A stretch of DNA of 64,000 nt from Aquimarina algiphila (GTDB taxonomy: Bacteria > Bacteroidota > Bacteroidia > Flavobacteriales > Flavobacteriaceae): contig NZ_VLNR01000007.1 in NCBI RefSeq assembly GCF_007489275.1, forward strand, positions 85,486-149,485, in the 5' to 3' direction. The position numbers and the translations under genes were made by a program. The stretch's first letter is position 1. Every line of letters begins with the position of its first letter. The notes beneath the pieces were generated by a model, which saw only the letters and a list, made by a program, of their open reading frames with translations, searched no databases and was not told where the DNA came from. Positions 8,943 through 18,320 of the stretch are shown piece after piece.

Positions 8943-9368
8943 ATGGATCAAAATAATGAACAATCATATTTAGGAAAAGGATGGAGTTTTCCTCCTTCTT
9001 TCGATCAAAATAAGAAAGAAGTTGATATAGTACTGGGAGTAAAAGATATTGAACAAAGTTTGCAGATACTATTATCTACAAGACCAGGTGAACGTTTGTT
9101 ACGGCCAAGTTTTGGGTGCAATTTGGATATTATGTTGTTTGAACCTGTTACCACAACTTTGATTACCCTGGTGAGAGATATGGTTAGAAAAGCAATTTTG
9201 TTTTACGAAGCAAGAATTGATGTAAACGAAATAGACATTAATACCGAAAATTTGAATGCAGGAATCATTTTGATAGATATAGATTATACTATTAGAAGTA
9301 CAAATTCAAGATTCAATTTTGTCTATCCATTTTATCTAGAAGAAGCTATTGATATTTCAAGAATATGA
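8943..9368 (+). CDS. eCIS baseplate wedge protein, gp25-like (Afp9/Pvc9)
   Basis: This is a gp25/Afp9 family wedge subunit that nucleates sheath polymerisation on the baseplate. Hallmarks are YLGKGWSFPPSF near the N-terminus, the LLSTRPGERLLRPSFGCN loop and LFEPVT. The frame is open from an ATG at 8883, but I prefer the ATG at 8943 (MDQNNEQSYLGKGW), because family members begin a few residues before GxGWxFPP and the 20 residues added by the upstream start look non-conserved. That start gives 141 residues, normal for the family. The stop overlaps the baseplate J start (ATGA at 9365). Confidence 0.9.
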   Translation: MDQNNEQSYLGKGWSFPPSFDQNKKEVDIVLGVKDIEQSLQILLSTRPGERLLRPSFGCNLDIMLFEPVTTTLITLVRDMVRKAILFYEARIDVNEIDINTENLNAGIILIDIDYTIRSTNSRFNFVYPFYLEEAIDISRI

Positions 9369-12300
9369 TTTGTAATAATAAATCCATACGGGACGGGACT
9401 AATCAATTAGAACGCCAATCCAGATTTTTGAAAGAAGGATATGTGTTGATTGATGAACGATCACAGTTAGATCTACTAGATTTTATGTATCGTTTTTCTA
9501 TAGAGCTTACATATTATGATCTAAATAATCAAATTATAGGAGATTGGCAATCGATCTTAGAGGGAATCTCTGATATTAAAGATCTGACGACTCTAGAAAA
9601 TCAAGATATACCTCCACATATTGGTTTGTTGATTGTGTTAACACAGCTTTATACTTATGTTCAAAATGAAATCAATACAATTACTCAAAAACATTTAGAC
9701 TACTACTATGAAGAAGTTCTAAAAATACAACCCAAAAAAGCCATTCCTGATCAAGTTCAATTGGTTTTAGATTTGGCAAAGAGTAACAGTTTTGATGAAT
9801 TTTTGTTGAAAAAGAATACTGCGTTTAATGCAGGGAAAGATATAGATGGAAACTCTTTGATATATGAGTCAGATAAAGAATCTGTGATTTCTAGGGCACA
9901 AATTCAAAGTATTAAAACCATTTATTTAGATGAGGTAAAAAACAATACTGTTATACGAGTAGCGCCATTTGCAAACTCAAAAGATGGAATAGGAGAACCC
10001 TTAGATGAAAGCATTTCGTTCTGGCCATCATTTGGTGAATCTCAGAATAAGTTTGCTATTGAAAAGCGCACAATGACTGATGCGAGTATTGGATTTGCTA
10101 TAAGCAGTTTTACCTTTCTATTAAAAGAAGGCGAGCGTGATATTACCTTAGATATTAATCTTTCGCCTGATTCGGATTTCTCAAATATTAATTCACTTAA
10201 CAATAGTTTTATTATATACTACAGTGGTGAAAAAGGTTGGGAAGAACCAATATCATATGTTGCAGATATTTCCTTGTTAGAGAGGCAGTTAAAGTTGGGG
10301 ATTAAAATAAATAATGATCAACCTGCTTTCACTTTTTACAATTCTGAAATACATGAAGAATCATATCCTACACAATCTCCATTGCTAAAGATATTTTTAA
10401 AGCCAGGTTCACCAGGGTACGATGCTTTAAAAGACCTGAAAGTAGATTCTGTTGACATTAATGTAGCTGTAAGCGGATTAAAAAACAATATACTTCAGAG
10501 TGATATTGGAGTTTTAAATCCGGAAAGTCCTTTTCTCCCCTTTGGTCCTCAACCTTTGGTGAATAGCAGTTTTTACATCGGAAATGCTGAAATTTTTAGG
10601 AAGAGACTTTCTTCATTAACCATAGAGTTATTATGGCACGATATACCAGATGCTCAATTTGTAAATCATTATTCGCAATACGGTATTAGTGACGATTTTG
10701 GTAATAATAGTTTTATTTCAGATATATCTTTATTATTAAATAAGTCATGGGATAATTTGCTTAAGGTAAGAGAGCCTTTATTCAATTTGGATGATGCTAA
10801 TCTTCCCAGAATTATTGAAGTAGAAGCAGCTCAATTTAATGTAAATATAGCTTATGAAGACGCTCCCTCTGTAGAAGATTTAGAACCCTATACTACTCAA
10901 GCAGAAAGAGGGTTTATAAAAATTGAGTTGTTAGATTTAAGGAATGTTGAACCATTTAAAGCTTTTGGACATAAGGAATTTCCACAATTATACACAGAAC
11001 AGGCAATTGCTTTAGCAACATACGACCCTATAGAACCGGGTAATCCTCCCCAACCTGTTCTACCTAATCAACCCTATACACCAACAATAAAAGAACTTAC
11101 TCTTGGTTACACTGCGAACAAGACTATTGTTACCAATGCGCAAAGCGAGTATGATAACCTATTTCAGATTGGACCATTTGGTTTTCGACAATTGGATGCT
11201 CAATTTCATAGAGAACTAGTACCAATATTTGAAGAAGAAGGAAGTTTAATTATAGGATTAGATAATTTTTCCCCTCCTCAAACACTTAATCTATTATTTG
11301 ATATAGAAGAAGGAACAGCAAAACGATCTGTGATCCTTCCCCCAGAAAATATCTCCTGGAATTATCTTTCTCAAGAAACTTGGATTCCATTATCTCCACA
11401 AGAAATCTTGACTGACGGTACTTCTGGCTTTAAACAATCTGGAATTGTTTCTTTAGTTATTCCAAGAAATGCTACCAATACCGATAGTTTTCTATCAGGT
11501 AATTTATTCTGGATAAAAGCAACAATATCTGAAGCTGCCGAAGGAGCTAATAAACTTAAAAATATATATTCTAATGCAGTTAATGCTACATTGAAAATTG
11601 AAGATGAGAATTATGATGCTCATCTTAATGAACCTTTACCAGCAGAAAGTATTTCAAACTTATTAAACCGAGTAAAGGAAATAAAAAAAGTCGAACAACC
11701 TTTAAAATCTGTCGATGGTTTTCCTAATGAACCAACTCCTTCATATACAGCACGTGTAGCAGAAAGACTTAGGCATAAGAATAGATCTATTCAACTTTGG
11801 GATTATGAGCGTATGATTTTAGAAGCTTTCCCAAATATTTATAAAGTTAAATGTCTTGCTCATACCGATAGTAATTCGACTACCGAAGCAGGTTCTGTGA
11901 CATTAATTGTAGTATCAAACCTTCGAAATAAAGACACTATCAACCCTTTTGAACCTAATACAAGTCAATTAACTTTAGATGAAATCAAAAGCTTTGTAGA
12001 ACTATATATTTCTCCTTTTGTAAAAGTTAATATAGAACTCCCTATATATGAAAGTATACTTGTAGATGCCAAAATAGGCTTTAATTCAGGTTTTGATCCA
12101 GGGTTTTATAGCAATCTGCTAAATGAAGAATTAAAGCAATTCTTATCGCCATGGGCATTTGTTGATGGAGTAGATATTGAAATTGGTGGGGCTATTTACA
12201 AATCTTCTATCCTTCAATTCATAGAGAGTAAAAATTACGTTGATTATGTGGTCGATTTCGAATTGTACCACAAACATTTAGGGGGATCAGAACCGGGATT

Positions 12301-12574
12301 GGGAGAATTAATTATTGAAGAAAATTTTGAGATATCGCCCGACATAATTTTAGGAATACAAGATATGACGATTAACTCCAATTTTATAATTGGCAGTGAT
12401 GTGAATGTGGCATGTGCAACAAGCCCACGTTCCATTTTAGTTTCGGCATTAGATCATCGAATACAACCATTAAGACCCGATGAGTATCAATGCTCAGGAG
12501 CTTCATCTTTAGGCATAGGATTTATGACCATAGATGTAGATTTTATTATCAATGATGAAAACAGTAGTAATTAA
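9365..12574 (+). CDS. eCIS baseplate protein, gpJ/gp6-like (Afp11/Pvc11)
   Basis: This large wedge protein of 1069 residues builds the iris of the baseplate together with gp25 and Afp12. The N-terminus carries conserved helical wedge sequence (DFMYRFSIELTYYDLNNQ, about 35-52). The C-terminal third contains the baseplate-J region, with SYTARVAERLRHKNRSIQLW (about 795-815), then DYERMILEAFPNIYKVKCLAH and LTLDEIKSFVELYISPFVKV. The length matches Bacteroidota Afp11 homologues more than phage gpJ (about 300 residues). It overlaps gp25 by 4 nt and is 12 nt from the next gene. Confidence 0.92.
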   Translation: MICNNKSIRDGTNQLERQSRFLKEGYVLIDERSQLDLLDFMYRFSIELTYYDLNNQIIGDWQSILEGISDIKDLTTLENQDIPPHIGLLIVLTQLYTYVQNEINTITQKHLDYYYEEVLKIQPKKAIPDQVQLVLDLAKSNSFDEFLLKKNTAFNAGKDIDGNSLIYESDKESVISRAQIQSIKTIYLDEVKNNTVIRVAPFANSKDGIGEPLDESISFWPSFGESQNKFAIEKRTMTDASIGFAISSFTFLLKEGERDITLDINLSPDSDFSNINSLNNSFIIYYSGEKGWEEPISYVADISLLERQLKLGIKINNDQPAFTFYNSEIHEESYPTQSPLLKIFLKPGSPGYDALKDLKVDSVDINVAVSGLKNNILQSDIGVLNPESPFLPFGPQPLVNSSFYIGNAEIFRKRLSSLTIELLWHDIPDAQFVNHYSQYGISDDFGNNSFISDISLLLNKSWDNLLKVREPLFNLDDANLPRIIEVEAAQFNVNIAYEDAPSVEDLEPYTTQAERGFIKIELLDLRNVEPFKAFGHKEFPQLYTEQAIALATYDPIEPGNPPQPVLPNQPYTPTIKELTLGYTANKTIVTNAQSEYDNLFQIGPFGFRQLDAQFHRELVPIFEEEGSLIIGLDNFSPPQTLNLLFDIEEGTAKRSVILPPENISWNYLSQETWIPLSPQEILTDGTSGFKQSGIVSLVIPRNATNTDSFLSGNLFWIKATISEAAEGANKLKNIYSNAVNATLKIEDENYDAHLNEPLPAESISNLLNRVKEIKKVEQPLKSVDGFPNEPTPSYTARVAERLRHKNRSIQLWDYERMILEAFPNIYKVKCLAHTDSNSTTEAGSVTLIVVSNLRNKDTINPFEPNTSQLTLDEIKSFVELYISPFVKVNIELPIYESILVDAKIGFNSGFDPGFYSNLLNEELKQFLSPWAFVDGVDIEIGGAIYKSSILQFIESKNYVDYVVDFELYHKHLGGSEPGLGELIIEENFEISPDIILGIQDMTINSNFIIGSDVNVACATSPRSILVSALDHRIQPLRPDEYQCSGASSLGIGFMTIDVDFIINDENSSN

Positions 12575-12586
12575 TTAGTAAAGATC

Positions 12587-13372
12587 ATGACACAGCGAAG
12601 TAGAACTTATCTTTTTGAAGGCCCTTTTTCTAATGGGGAACGGCCAGATCAAAATGCTTTTAATGATGTATGGGATTCGTTTATCAATTATGAAGATGAT
12701 CCTATAAGTATTGAAGATAGTAATTATGTATTTGACAATGCGATACGAATAGGAAGTACAAATGATGATACCAACGGTACAATACGTTTTTTTGGAGGTG
12801 TTTTCGAATTTAGAGAAGGAAATAATTGGCGCCCGTTGGGAGATCCTGGTTCTGGAGGAGTATTTGCTCCGATTTCGAATGGCCCAAATGTGGCTTATAA
12901 TGGCGGAAATGTTGGTATCGGAACAGGTGATGTTACACCTACAGATTATTTGTTTGAAGTGAGAATTGGTGTAAATAATGGCGTAACAAATCAAGTGAGG
13001 CTAGGAAGTGCAGTAATTCATGACAGATCAACTGGTACTTCGGCAGATCGTGCTCATTTTAGTCATTTTGAAAGAGCAAATGATACCGAATATGCGCTGC
13101 GACAGAGAGCCGATGGAGATGTAAATATTAACGCTCCTTTAACCGAAGTCATTCGGTTTACTCAAAATGGAAACCTGGTTAGAATGCAAATTGAAGACGA
13201 CACAGGGAATGTTGTCATTGGAGGAACTGTGAGCAATACAAATCAGAATAATCATCCTAATGCCAACCTTTTTACGAATGGAGAAATAGTGATGGTAAAT
13301 GGATCTGAAGTAATAAACATAAGAGAAGTATTAAATGAATTGGATTCCCGGGTAAGTGCACTTGGGGGATAA
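12587..13372 (+). CDS. Fibre-like eCIS protein (possible receptor-binding fibre)
   Basis: This 261-residue protein opens with a motif (GERPDQNAFNDVWDSFIN, about 18-35) aligned with that in the protein at 7575-8144. It then has a Gly-rich beta region with GGNVGIGTGDVTPTDYLFEV (about 105-124), the NVGIGT signature common in bacteriophage and Bacteroidota fibre-like proteins. It ends with a short helical segment (INIREVLNELDSRVSAL) that resembles a trimerising coil. There is no signal peptide. It sits between the two big baseplate genes, where a fibre attachment protein would make sense. The best reading is a baseplate-anchored fibre or host-recognition protein; the target is unknown. Confidence 0.6.
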   Translation: MTQRSRTYLFEGPFSNGERPDQNAFNDVWDSFINYEDDPISIEDSNYVFDNAIRIGSTNDDTNGTIRFFGGVFEFREGNNWRPLGDPGSGGVFAPISNGPNVAYNGGNVGIGTGDVTPTDYLFEVRIGVNNGVTNQVRLGSAVIHDRSTGTSADRAHFSHFERANDTEYALRQRADGDVNINAPLTEVIRFTQNGNLVRMQIEDDTGNVVIGGTVSNTNQNNHPNANLFTNGEIVMVNGSEVINIREVLNELDSRVSALGG

Positions 13373-13401
13373 AAATTACAAGATAACCTAATAAAGCAAC
13401 C

Positions 13402-13629
13402 ATGAATTCAGAAAACACAATGAAATCGGTCGAACAAAAAAAAATTCACTTGTCCTTATCACTGGGATCAATCAATCAAATATTAGCAGCTTTAGGCTCT
13501 ATGCCATATATACAGGTATATGAACTTATTCAAAATATAAAGGTTCAAACAGAATTAGCTCTCAATGATCATAAGGTACAGTCTGATAAAGAAATGAATG
13601 AATATGAACACAAAACAGCAAATTCTTAA
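13402..13629 (+). CDS. Small 75-aa eCIS protein overlapping the Afp12 gene
   Basis: A short, soluble protein with the segment LSLGSINQILAALGSMPYIQV (quoted in part: INQILAALGSMPY, about 25-37), then VYELIQNIKVQTELAL and a charged tail. The pattern 'xxILxALxxMPYxQVYxLIxxI' occurs in small Bacteroidota phage-associated proteins, so it is probably a real gene and not a chance frame. It overlaps the next gene by 32 nt in another frame, suggesting coupled expression. The function is unknown; a helical hairpin that oligomerises on fibres or baseplate is possible. Confidence 0.6.
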   Translation: MNSENTMKSVEQKKIHLSLSLGSINQILAALGSMPYIQVYELIQNIKVQTELALNDHKVQSDKEMNEYEHKTANS

Positions 13630-16612
13630 ATCTCCAATATTAAAAAAGGGAGAAGATTTTTCGTTTTTACGACAAGAGGGGATTCGACTTCTCCAGCAAT
13701 ATTCGGGAACCACCTGGACAGATCATAACATACATGATCCAGGGATCACCCTATTGGAAGCTTTTTGTTTTGCACTTACCGAACTTTCGCTAAAAGCTGA
13801 CCTTGATATTAAAGATATTTTGGCTAGTAGCCAACAAAATTCTTCTAATGTACTATTTGGTGCTGAAGAAATTTTACCAGTTCATCCTACCACAATTAAA
13901 GATTATCGAAAAGTATTAATCGATACCGAAGGTGTTAGAAATGCTTGGTTTATTCCATTGTCTATTGGGGAGACTAATAATATTAATGGTTTGTATGATG
14001 TATTATTAGAATTGGATGAAGATGATACATTAGGTGATATTAATAGTAGTATCATCGAAAAAAATATTACTATCAATATCGGAAGTGGAGATCAAGATTT
14101 TACTATTGGTGTGTTTTTCCCTTTTTGGGACGAAGAAGGTGCAAATGCTTTTCAGGAAATATTTACTACTATAGATAATATTACCAGTCCGGGATCTGCC
14201 AGTATTATATTAACACCTCCTTCAGGAGAAGAAAATGATTACTCGGCAGAATTAGAAATAACCTATAATACTATTTCGACTACTTCATTTACTGTTATCA
14301 TATCTGTAAACCCAACAATTGGTACAGATCCTATAGAAACTACTGCTGTCGAAAATGAAATTATTACCCTTTTGTCTAATACCGGTAACGACTCCTTCAT
14401 CGATTTATTTAACAGAAAAGTAGTAGCGGCCTCAACCATTGAAAATAGTATTTGGGAGAAATTGAGAGCTCATCGCAACTTAGGGGAAGATATACAAGAT
14501 ATAAAGGCCGTTAGAATTCAAGAGATTGGTATAGATGTTAGTATTGAAGTTTTGAAAACATTAAATCTCGAAAAATATCTGGCTTCGGTTTTATTTGAGC
14601 TTGAAAATTTCTTTAGACCTCCAATACTTTTTACATCTCTCCACGATTTAGAAACCAAAAAAATCTCTTACGAAAACATTTTTGAGGGGCCTTTATTAGC
14701 AAATGGTTTTCTGGACGATGCCGTACTCAATGACTTGTCGAGAGGAGTTGCTGATAGTCGAAATAGTACTGTATATATATCAGATTTAGTTAATCTTTTT
14801 ATTAAAACTGCTCTAAAAAATTCTACAGCAATAACAAATATTATCGAAAATCAGGTGATTGCAATTTCTAATATTACTATTTCTAATTACCGAAACAACA
14901 AGATAGTAGAAGAAAAGGTTACTGATTGTTTGGTACTTGCAGAGTCAGAACTGGTTAAACCCAGATTCAGTTTTAATAAATCTAACATACAATTTTATAG
15001 TGGAAGAGTCGAATTAGACTACAATTACGATTTGGTGATTAGCTTATTAGATGAATTAAGAACAACGCTTCAAACTTCTAATACGATATCTAATCTTCCA
15101 TCTATTCCTTCTGGTGAATCTTTAGCTACATTATCAGACTATTATTCTATTCAACATGAATTCCCTGCCGCCTTTGGTTTAGGAAAAAATGTATTATCTA
15201 ATGCCTATTCAGAAGAACATAGAGCAAAAGTAGAACAGTTTAGGGCGTATCTAACGATAATCGATCAATTACTCGCGAGTTATTCAAATCAATTATATCA
15301 TATTAATGATCTATTCTCCATAGATACCAATGTTACTAATACTTATTTTAAAAATCCGCTATATGATATTCCTTACTATGAAAGATTACTCGTTGATTTT
15401 TTAAATAGCGGACAAAGTTGGGAAGATTTTAAAAATGACCTTTCAAATGATTATCAACAAGCTTTAGATGAGATCTTCGAGTCTAATACTATTTTTCTAG
15501 ATCGTAGAAACCGTTTCCTCGATCATTTAATGGCAAGATTTGGAGCTTCTTTAGAACATTATATTTCTTTCAGATATGAAGAAAACTCTTTGATGGTTGA
15601 TAATTCATCACAACTTGATTTAAGACAACTTGAAATAGCTCATGACCTTATTTTAGATAAGATTAACTACCTGAGTGTATTCCCCGAGCAGAGTAAAAAT
15701 CGGTTTATGGCTTTAAATTATAGCGAAGAGGCTTGGGATACAGGAAATACATCAGGATTATCTAAACGATTGCTTAGTGCGCTGGGTTTAAGAAACCTGA
15801 ATAGAAGAACTTTACATAATGAAGTAGATAATTTCATACAGATTGTTCCTGACGGCCCTGATTTTATTTTTGAAATTATTGATAGTAATAGTGATGTGAT
15901 ATTACGGAGTGTGGGTAATTATCCCAATGCTTTAGATGCACAAAATGAAGCTAGAGAGACTATACGACAAGCTATTGATAGAGATCATTATTTTGTAGAA
16001 CCCCAGGGTGTATCTCCTGTAACATATGTAATAGGATTTCAACCAGAATCCGGAAATTTACCGACCTATGTAGCGACTTCGCCTCTTCCTTCTACAAATG
16101 ACGAATTTGCTGCAAGAACTAACATAAGGCACATCATCAGAGAACTAAAAGAAATTGGAAGTGGAGTATATATTGTAGAACATATTCTTTTACGACCCAA
16201 CGAGGGAGATACAATCGATTTAGAAATTCCGATAAATGAAACCAATAATGTTTCCAATCCATATTCTATGAGAATTAGTAGTATTCTTCCCTCTGGATTT
16301 GAAAGAGATTTTGCTATAGAAATGGAACCAATACCTTCAATTCCTGCACAATTTCAAAATGAAAAATTTCGAAACCTTATCGTGAAACAGATTAATGAAG
16401 AAACTCCTGCTCATATACTGGCAGGCATATACTGGTTAGATATCAATACCGGTGTTGAAAATGCAAATACACCTTCTCTAAACAATTTTACAGCTCGGTG
16501 GAGAGCATGGCTTGAAGCTAAAGAAGATGCGTCAACACCAATAAATGTCCTTAGCGATAGAAGGAGTGAATTAATTACAGTACTGAATGAAATTTATCAA
16601 ATATCTGCATAA
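13598..16612 (+). CDS. eCIS large baseplate protein (Afp12/Pvc12-like)
   Basis: This is the second wedge component. The N-terminus has RLLQQYSGTTWTDHNIHDPG followed by ITLLEAFCFALTELSLKADL (about 28-70); the WTDxNxHDPGxTLLE signature marks Afp12-type proteins and the N-terminus of phage gp6-like wedges. The remaining 900 residues are mixed alpha/beta, and HILAGIYWLDI lies near the C-terminus, a region conserved in this family. The start could be 13598 or the ATG two codons later at 13604; both lie inside the preceding small gene. The stop at 16612 directly abuts the tape-measure start at 16613. Confidence 0.88.
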   Translation: MNMNTKQQILKSPILKKGEDFSFLRQEGIRLLQQYSGTTWTDHNIHDPGITLLEAFCFALTELSLKADLDIKDILASSQQNSSNVLFGAEEILPVHPTTIKDYRKVLIDTEGVRNAWFIPLSIGETNNINGLYDVLLELDEDDTLGDINSSIIEKNITINIGSGDQDFTIGVFFPFWDEEGANAFQEIFTTIDNITSPGSASIILTPPSGEENDYSAELEITYNTISTTSFTVIISVNPTIGTDPIETTAVENEIITLLSNTGNDSFIDLFNRKVVAASTIENSIWEKLRAHRNLGEDIQDIKAVRIQEIGIDVSIEVLKTLNLEKYLASVLFELENFFRPPILFTSLHDLETKKISYENIFEGPLLANGFLDDAVLNDLSRGVADSRNSTVYISDLVNLFIKTALKNSTAITNIIENQVIAISNITISNYRNNKIVEEKVTDCLVLAESELVKPRFSFNKSNIQFYSGRVELDYNYDLVISLLDELRTTLQTSNTISNLPSIPSGESLATLSDYYSIQHEFPAAFGLGKNVLSNAYSEEHRAKVEQFRAYLTIIDQLLASYSNQLYHINDLFSIDTNVTNTYFKNPLYDIPYYERLLVDFLNSGQSWEDFKNDLSNDYQQALDEIFESNTIFLDRRNRFLDHLMARFGASLEHYISFRYEENSLMVDNSSQLDLRQLEIAHDLILDKINYLSVFPEQSKNRFMALNYSEEAWDTGNTSGLSKRLLSALGLRNLNRRTLHNEVDNFIQIVPDGPDFIFEIIDSNSDVILRSVGNYPNALDAQNEARETIRQAIDRDHYFVEPQGVSPVTYVIGFQPESGNLPTYVATSPLPSTNDEFAARTNIRHIIRELKEIGSGVYIVEHILLRPNEGDTIDLEIPINETNNVSNPYSMRISSILPSGFERDFAIEMEPIPSIPAQFQNEKFRNLIVKQINEETPAHILAGIYWLDINTGVENANTPSLNNFTARWRAWLEAKEDASTPINVLSDRRSELITVLNEIYQISA

Positions 16613-18292
16613 ATGAAACCATACGATAACATAATAAGACAGTTGTTTTTTGATATTAATGTCAATGGGAATACTTCTTCCGTTTCATTAAGCGAAGATG
16701 TTACTCAATATTGCACAACAGAATTATGTAATGCTATCGAAAAAAAGATTCAGAAATATTACAGTGATGAATATGTATTCATTGATAGCTTAGAAATTGA
16801 TTTAGGGAATATATCGTTTACAAACTGGGAAAACGTTTTGAAGGAAAGATTAGATTTTGCTTTACAGGAACAACTTAAAAAAAGCTTCTTATTACAAAAG
16901 GATTCCAAAACTATTTCTTCTTTTTCCACGAATACTTCACATAAACCTGAACATATTTTAGCAGATAAGATTAGTAGAATAGTAGGCACAAATAAGGTAG
17001 ACAAACCTTCACAATTATCAAGAAAAAAAAATCATATAGATGTTCTTGAGAATGCTTTCATGTTCTATTTTGAAAAAGGATACTTTCCATGGTGGTTTGA
17101 TTTGAATGTGTTACCACAAATTGGTAAGAAATATATACATCAATTAGATGTGAAAAAGACTAAAAAACTTGTCTCCATACTTCAAAAAACACCCAATACC
17201 CGCATACGGTTTCTAACTACTTTTCAGGATGAGGAAATAGCCTTTGTTTTAAGTACTATGGGAGTGTCAAAAGAGATACCTCTAGATCATTCACCACTAT
17301 ACAAAGTTTTTGAAAAAACTGTCTTTCAAAAGGATCAGGAAAAGGAATTTAGAATTGTATTTTGGGAGACTATTATTATACACCATGATCTCATTAATAA
17401 AACTGTAAAAAAACCTGAAATACAGTTTTTAAAATACTTATTTTCAAATACTTGCTTTAAAAAAAAGAAATTTTTAAGAAGTTTCCGTTCAGATAAAATA
17501 GTCCACTTTTTCTTAAATGAAATACAAGGAATATGGCCTCAAGTTCCGATCTCAAAATTTAAAGAAGAAATAGCCTTAATTCTCTTAAAGGATAACGAAA
17601 CTGAAAATGTGAAGATAGATTTGAGTTCAGCTCACTTTACCAATCCAAACACAAATAGAAATGTAAAAACTTCTGAACAGGAAAAAACTACTGATAATTT
17701 ATATAGAGCTAACAGAGAAGAAGAATACTTAAGTGAAGAGAGAAAAGAGCAAAATAATATACCAGAATCAACTTTAAGAATAGAAGAGGAAGAAGGAGTA
17801 TATGTACACTATGCCGGAATTACGCTTTTATATCCTTTTTTAGGATCTTTTTTTAAGAATCTGTCATTGTTAGAAAATAACAATTGGAAAACCGAGTCAT
17901 CTGCCCAAAAGGCAATTCGACTTCTTACATTTCTCAGTACAGGAAATATGGGGTACATAGAATATGAGTGTGTATTGTTCAAACATTTATGTGGTTTGCC
18001 ATGGGATACGGTTATGGATCACAGAATAGAGCTCAACTCCTTTGAATTGAATGAGGCAAGAAGCTTACTAAAATCAGTTATTCAACATTGGGATGCACTT
18101 AAAAACACCTCTGTCGATGGTTTAAGAGAAGGATTTATCAATAGATCTGGCAAACTCCTAAAAACCGAAACAGGCTGGCAACTTTATGTGGAGCAAAAAG
18201 CTCAGGATATCTTGCTACAACATCTACCATGGGGAATTGGAATGGTAAAATTCCCTTGGATGAAAGAACTCTTACAAATCAACTGGATTTAA
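16613..18292 (+). CDS. eCIS tape measure protein (CIS_TMP family, Afp14-like)
   Basis: This protein of 559 residues matches the family described as contractile injection system tape measure. The N-terminal block has FIDSLEIDLGNISFTNWENV (about 56-75). The C-terminal block has YAGITLLYPFLGSFFKNLSL (about 399-418), LCGLPWDTV, NTSVDGLREGFINRSGKL (about 500-517) and LPWGIGMVKFPWMKELLQI at the end. Between them is a variable helical, Lys/Glu-rich segment of about 250 residues. Tape measures set tube length and may occupy the lumen before firing (family knowledge). The gene abuts its neighbour and is the last canonical structural gene before the accessory block. Confidence 0.85.
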   Translation: MKPYDNIIRQLFFDINVNGNTSSVSLSEDVTQYCTTELCNAIEKKIQKYYSDEYVFIDSLEIDLGNISFTNWENVLKERLDFALQEQLKKSFLLQKDSKTISSFSTNTSHKPEHILADKISRIVGTNKVDKPSQLSRKKNHIDVLENAFMFYFEKGYFPWWFDLNVLPQIGKKYIHQLDVKKTKKLVSILQKTPNTRIRFLTTFQDEEIAFVLSTMGVSKEIPLDHSPLYKVFEKTVFQKDQEKEFRIVFWETIIIHHDLINKTVKKPEIQFLKYLFSNTCFKKKKFLRSFRSDKIVHFFLNEIQGIWPQVPISKFKEEIALILLKDNETENVKIDLSSAHFTNPNTNRNVKTSEQEKTTDNLYRANREEEYLSEERKEQNNIPESTLRIEEEEGVYVHYAGITLLYPFLGSFFKNLSLLENNNWKTESSAQKAIRLLTFLSTGNMGYIEYECVLFKHLCGLPWDTVMDHRIELNSFELNEARSLLKSVIQHWDALKNTSVDGLREGFINRSGKLLKTETGWQLYVEQKAQDILLQHLPWGIGMVKFPWMKELLQINWI

Positions 18293-18320
18293 AATTTTAC
18301 TCATAATTAAAACTTTATAT

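Noticed and set aside
12575..12994. Antisense frame of 139 codons
   Set aside because: It lies over the fibre-like gene that fits the operon in spacing and motif; its Ile/Ser/Tyr-rich composition is typical of a shadow.
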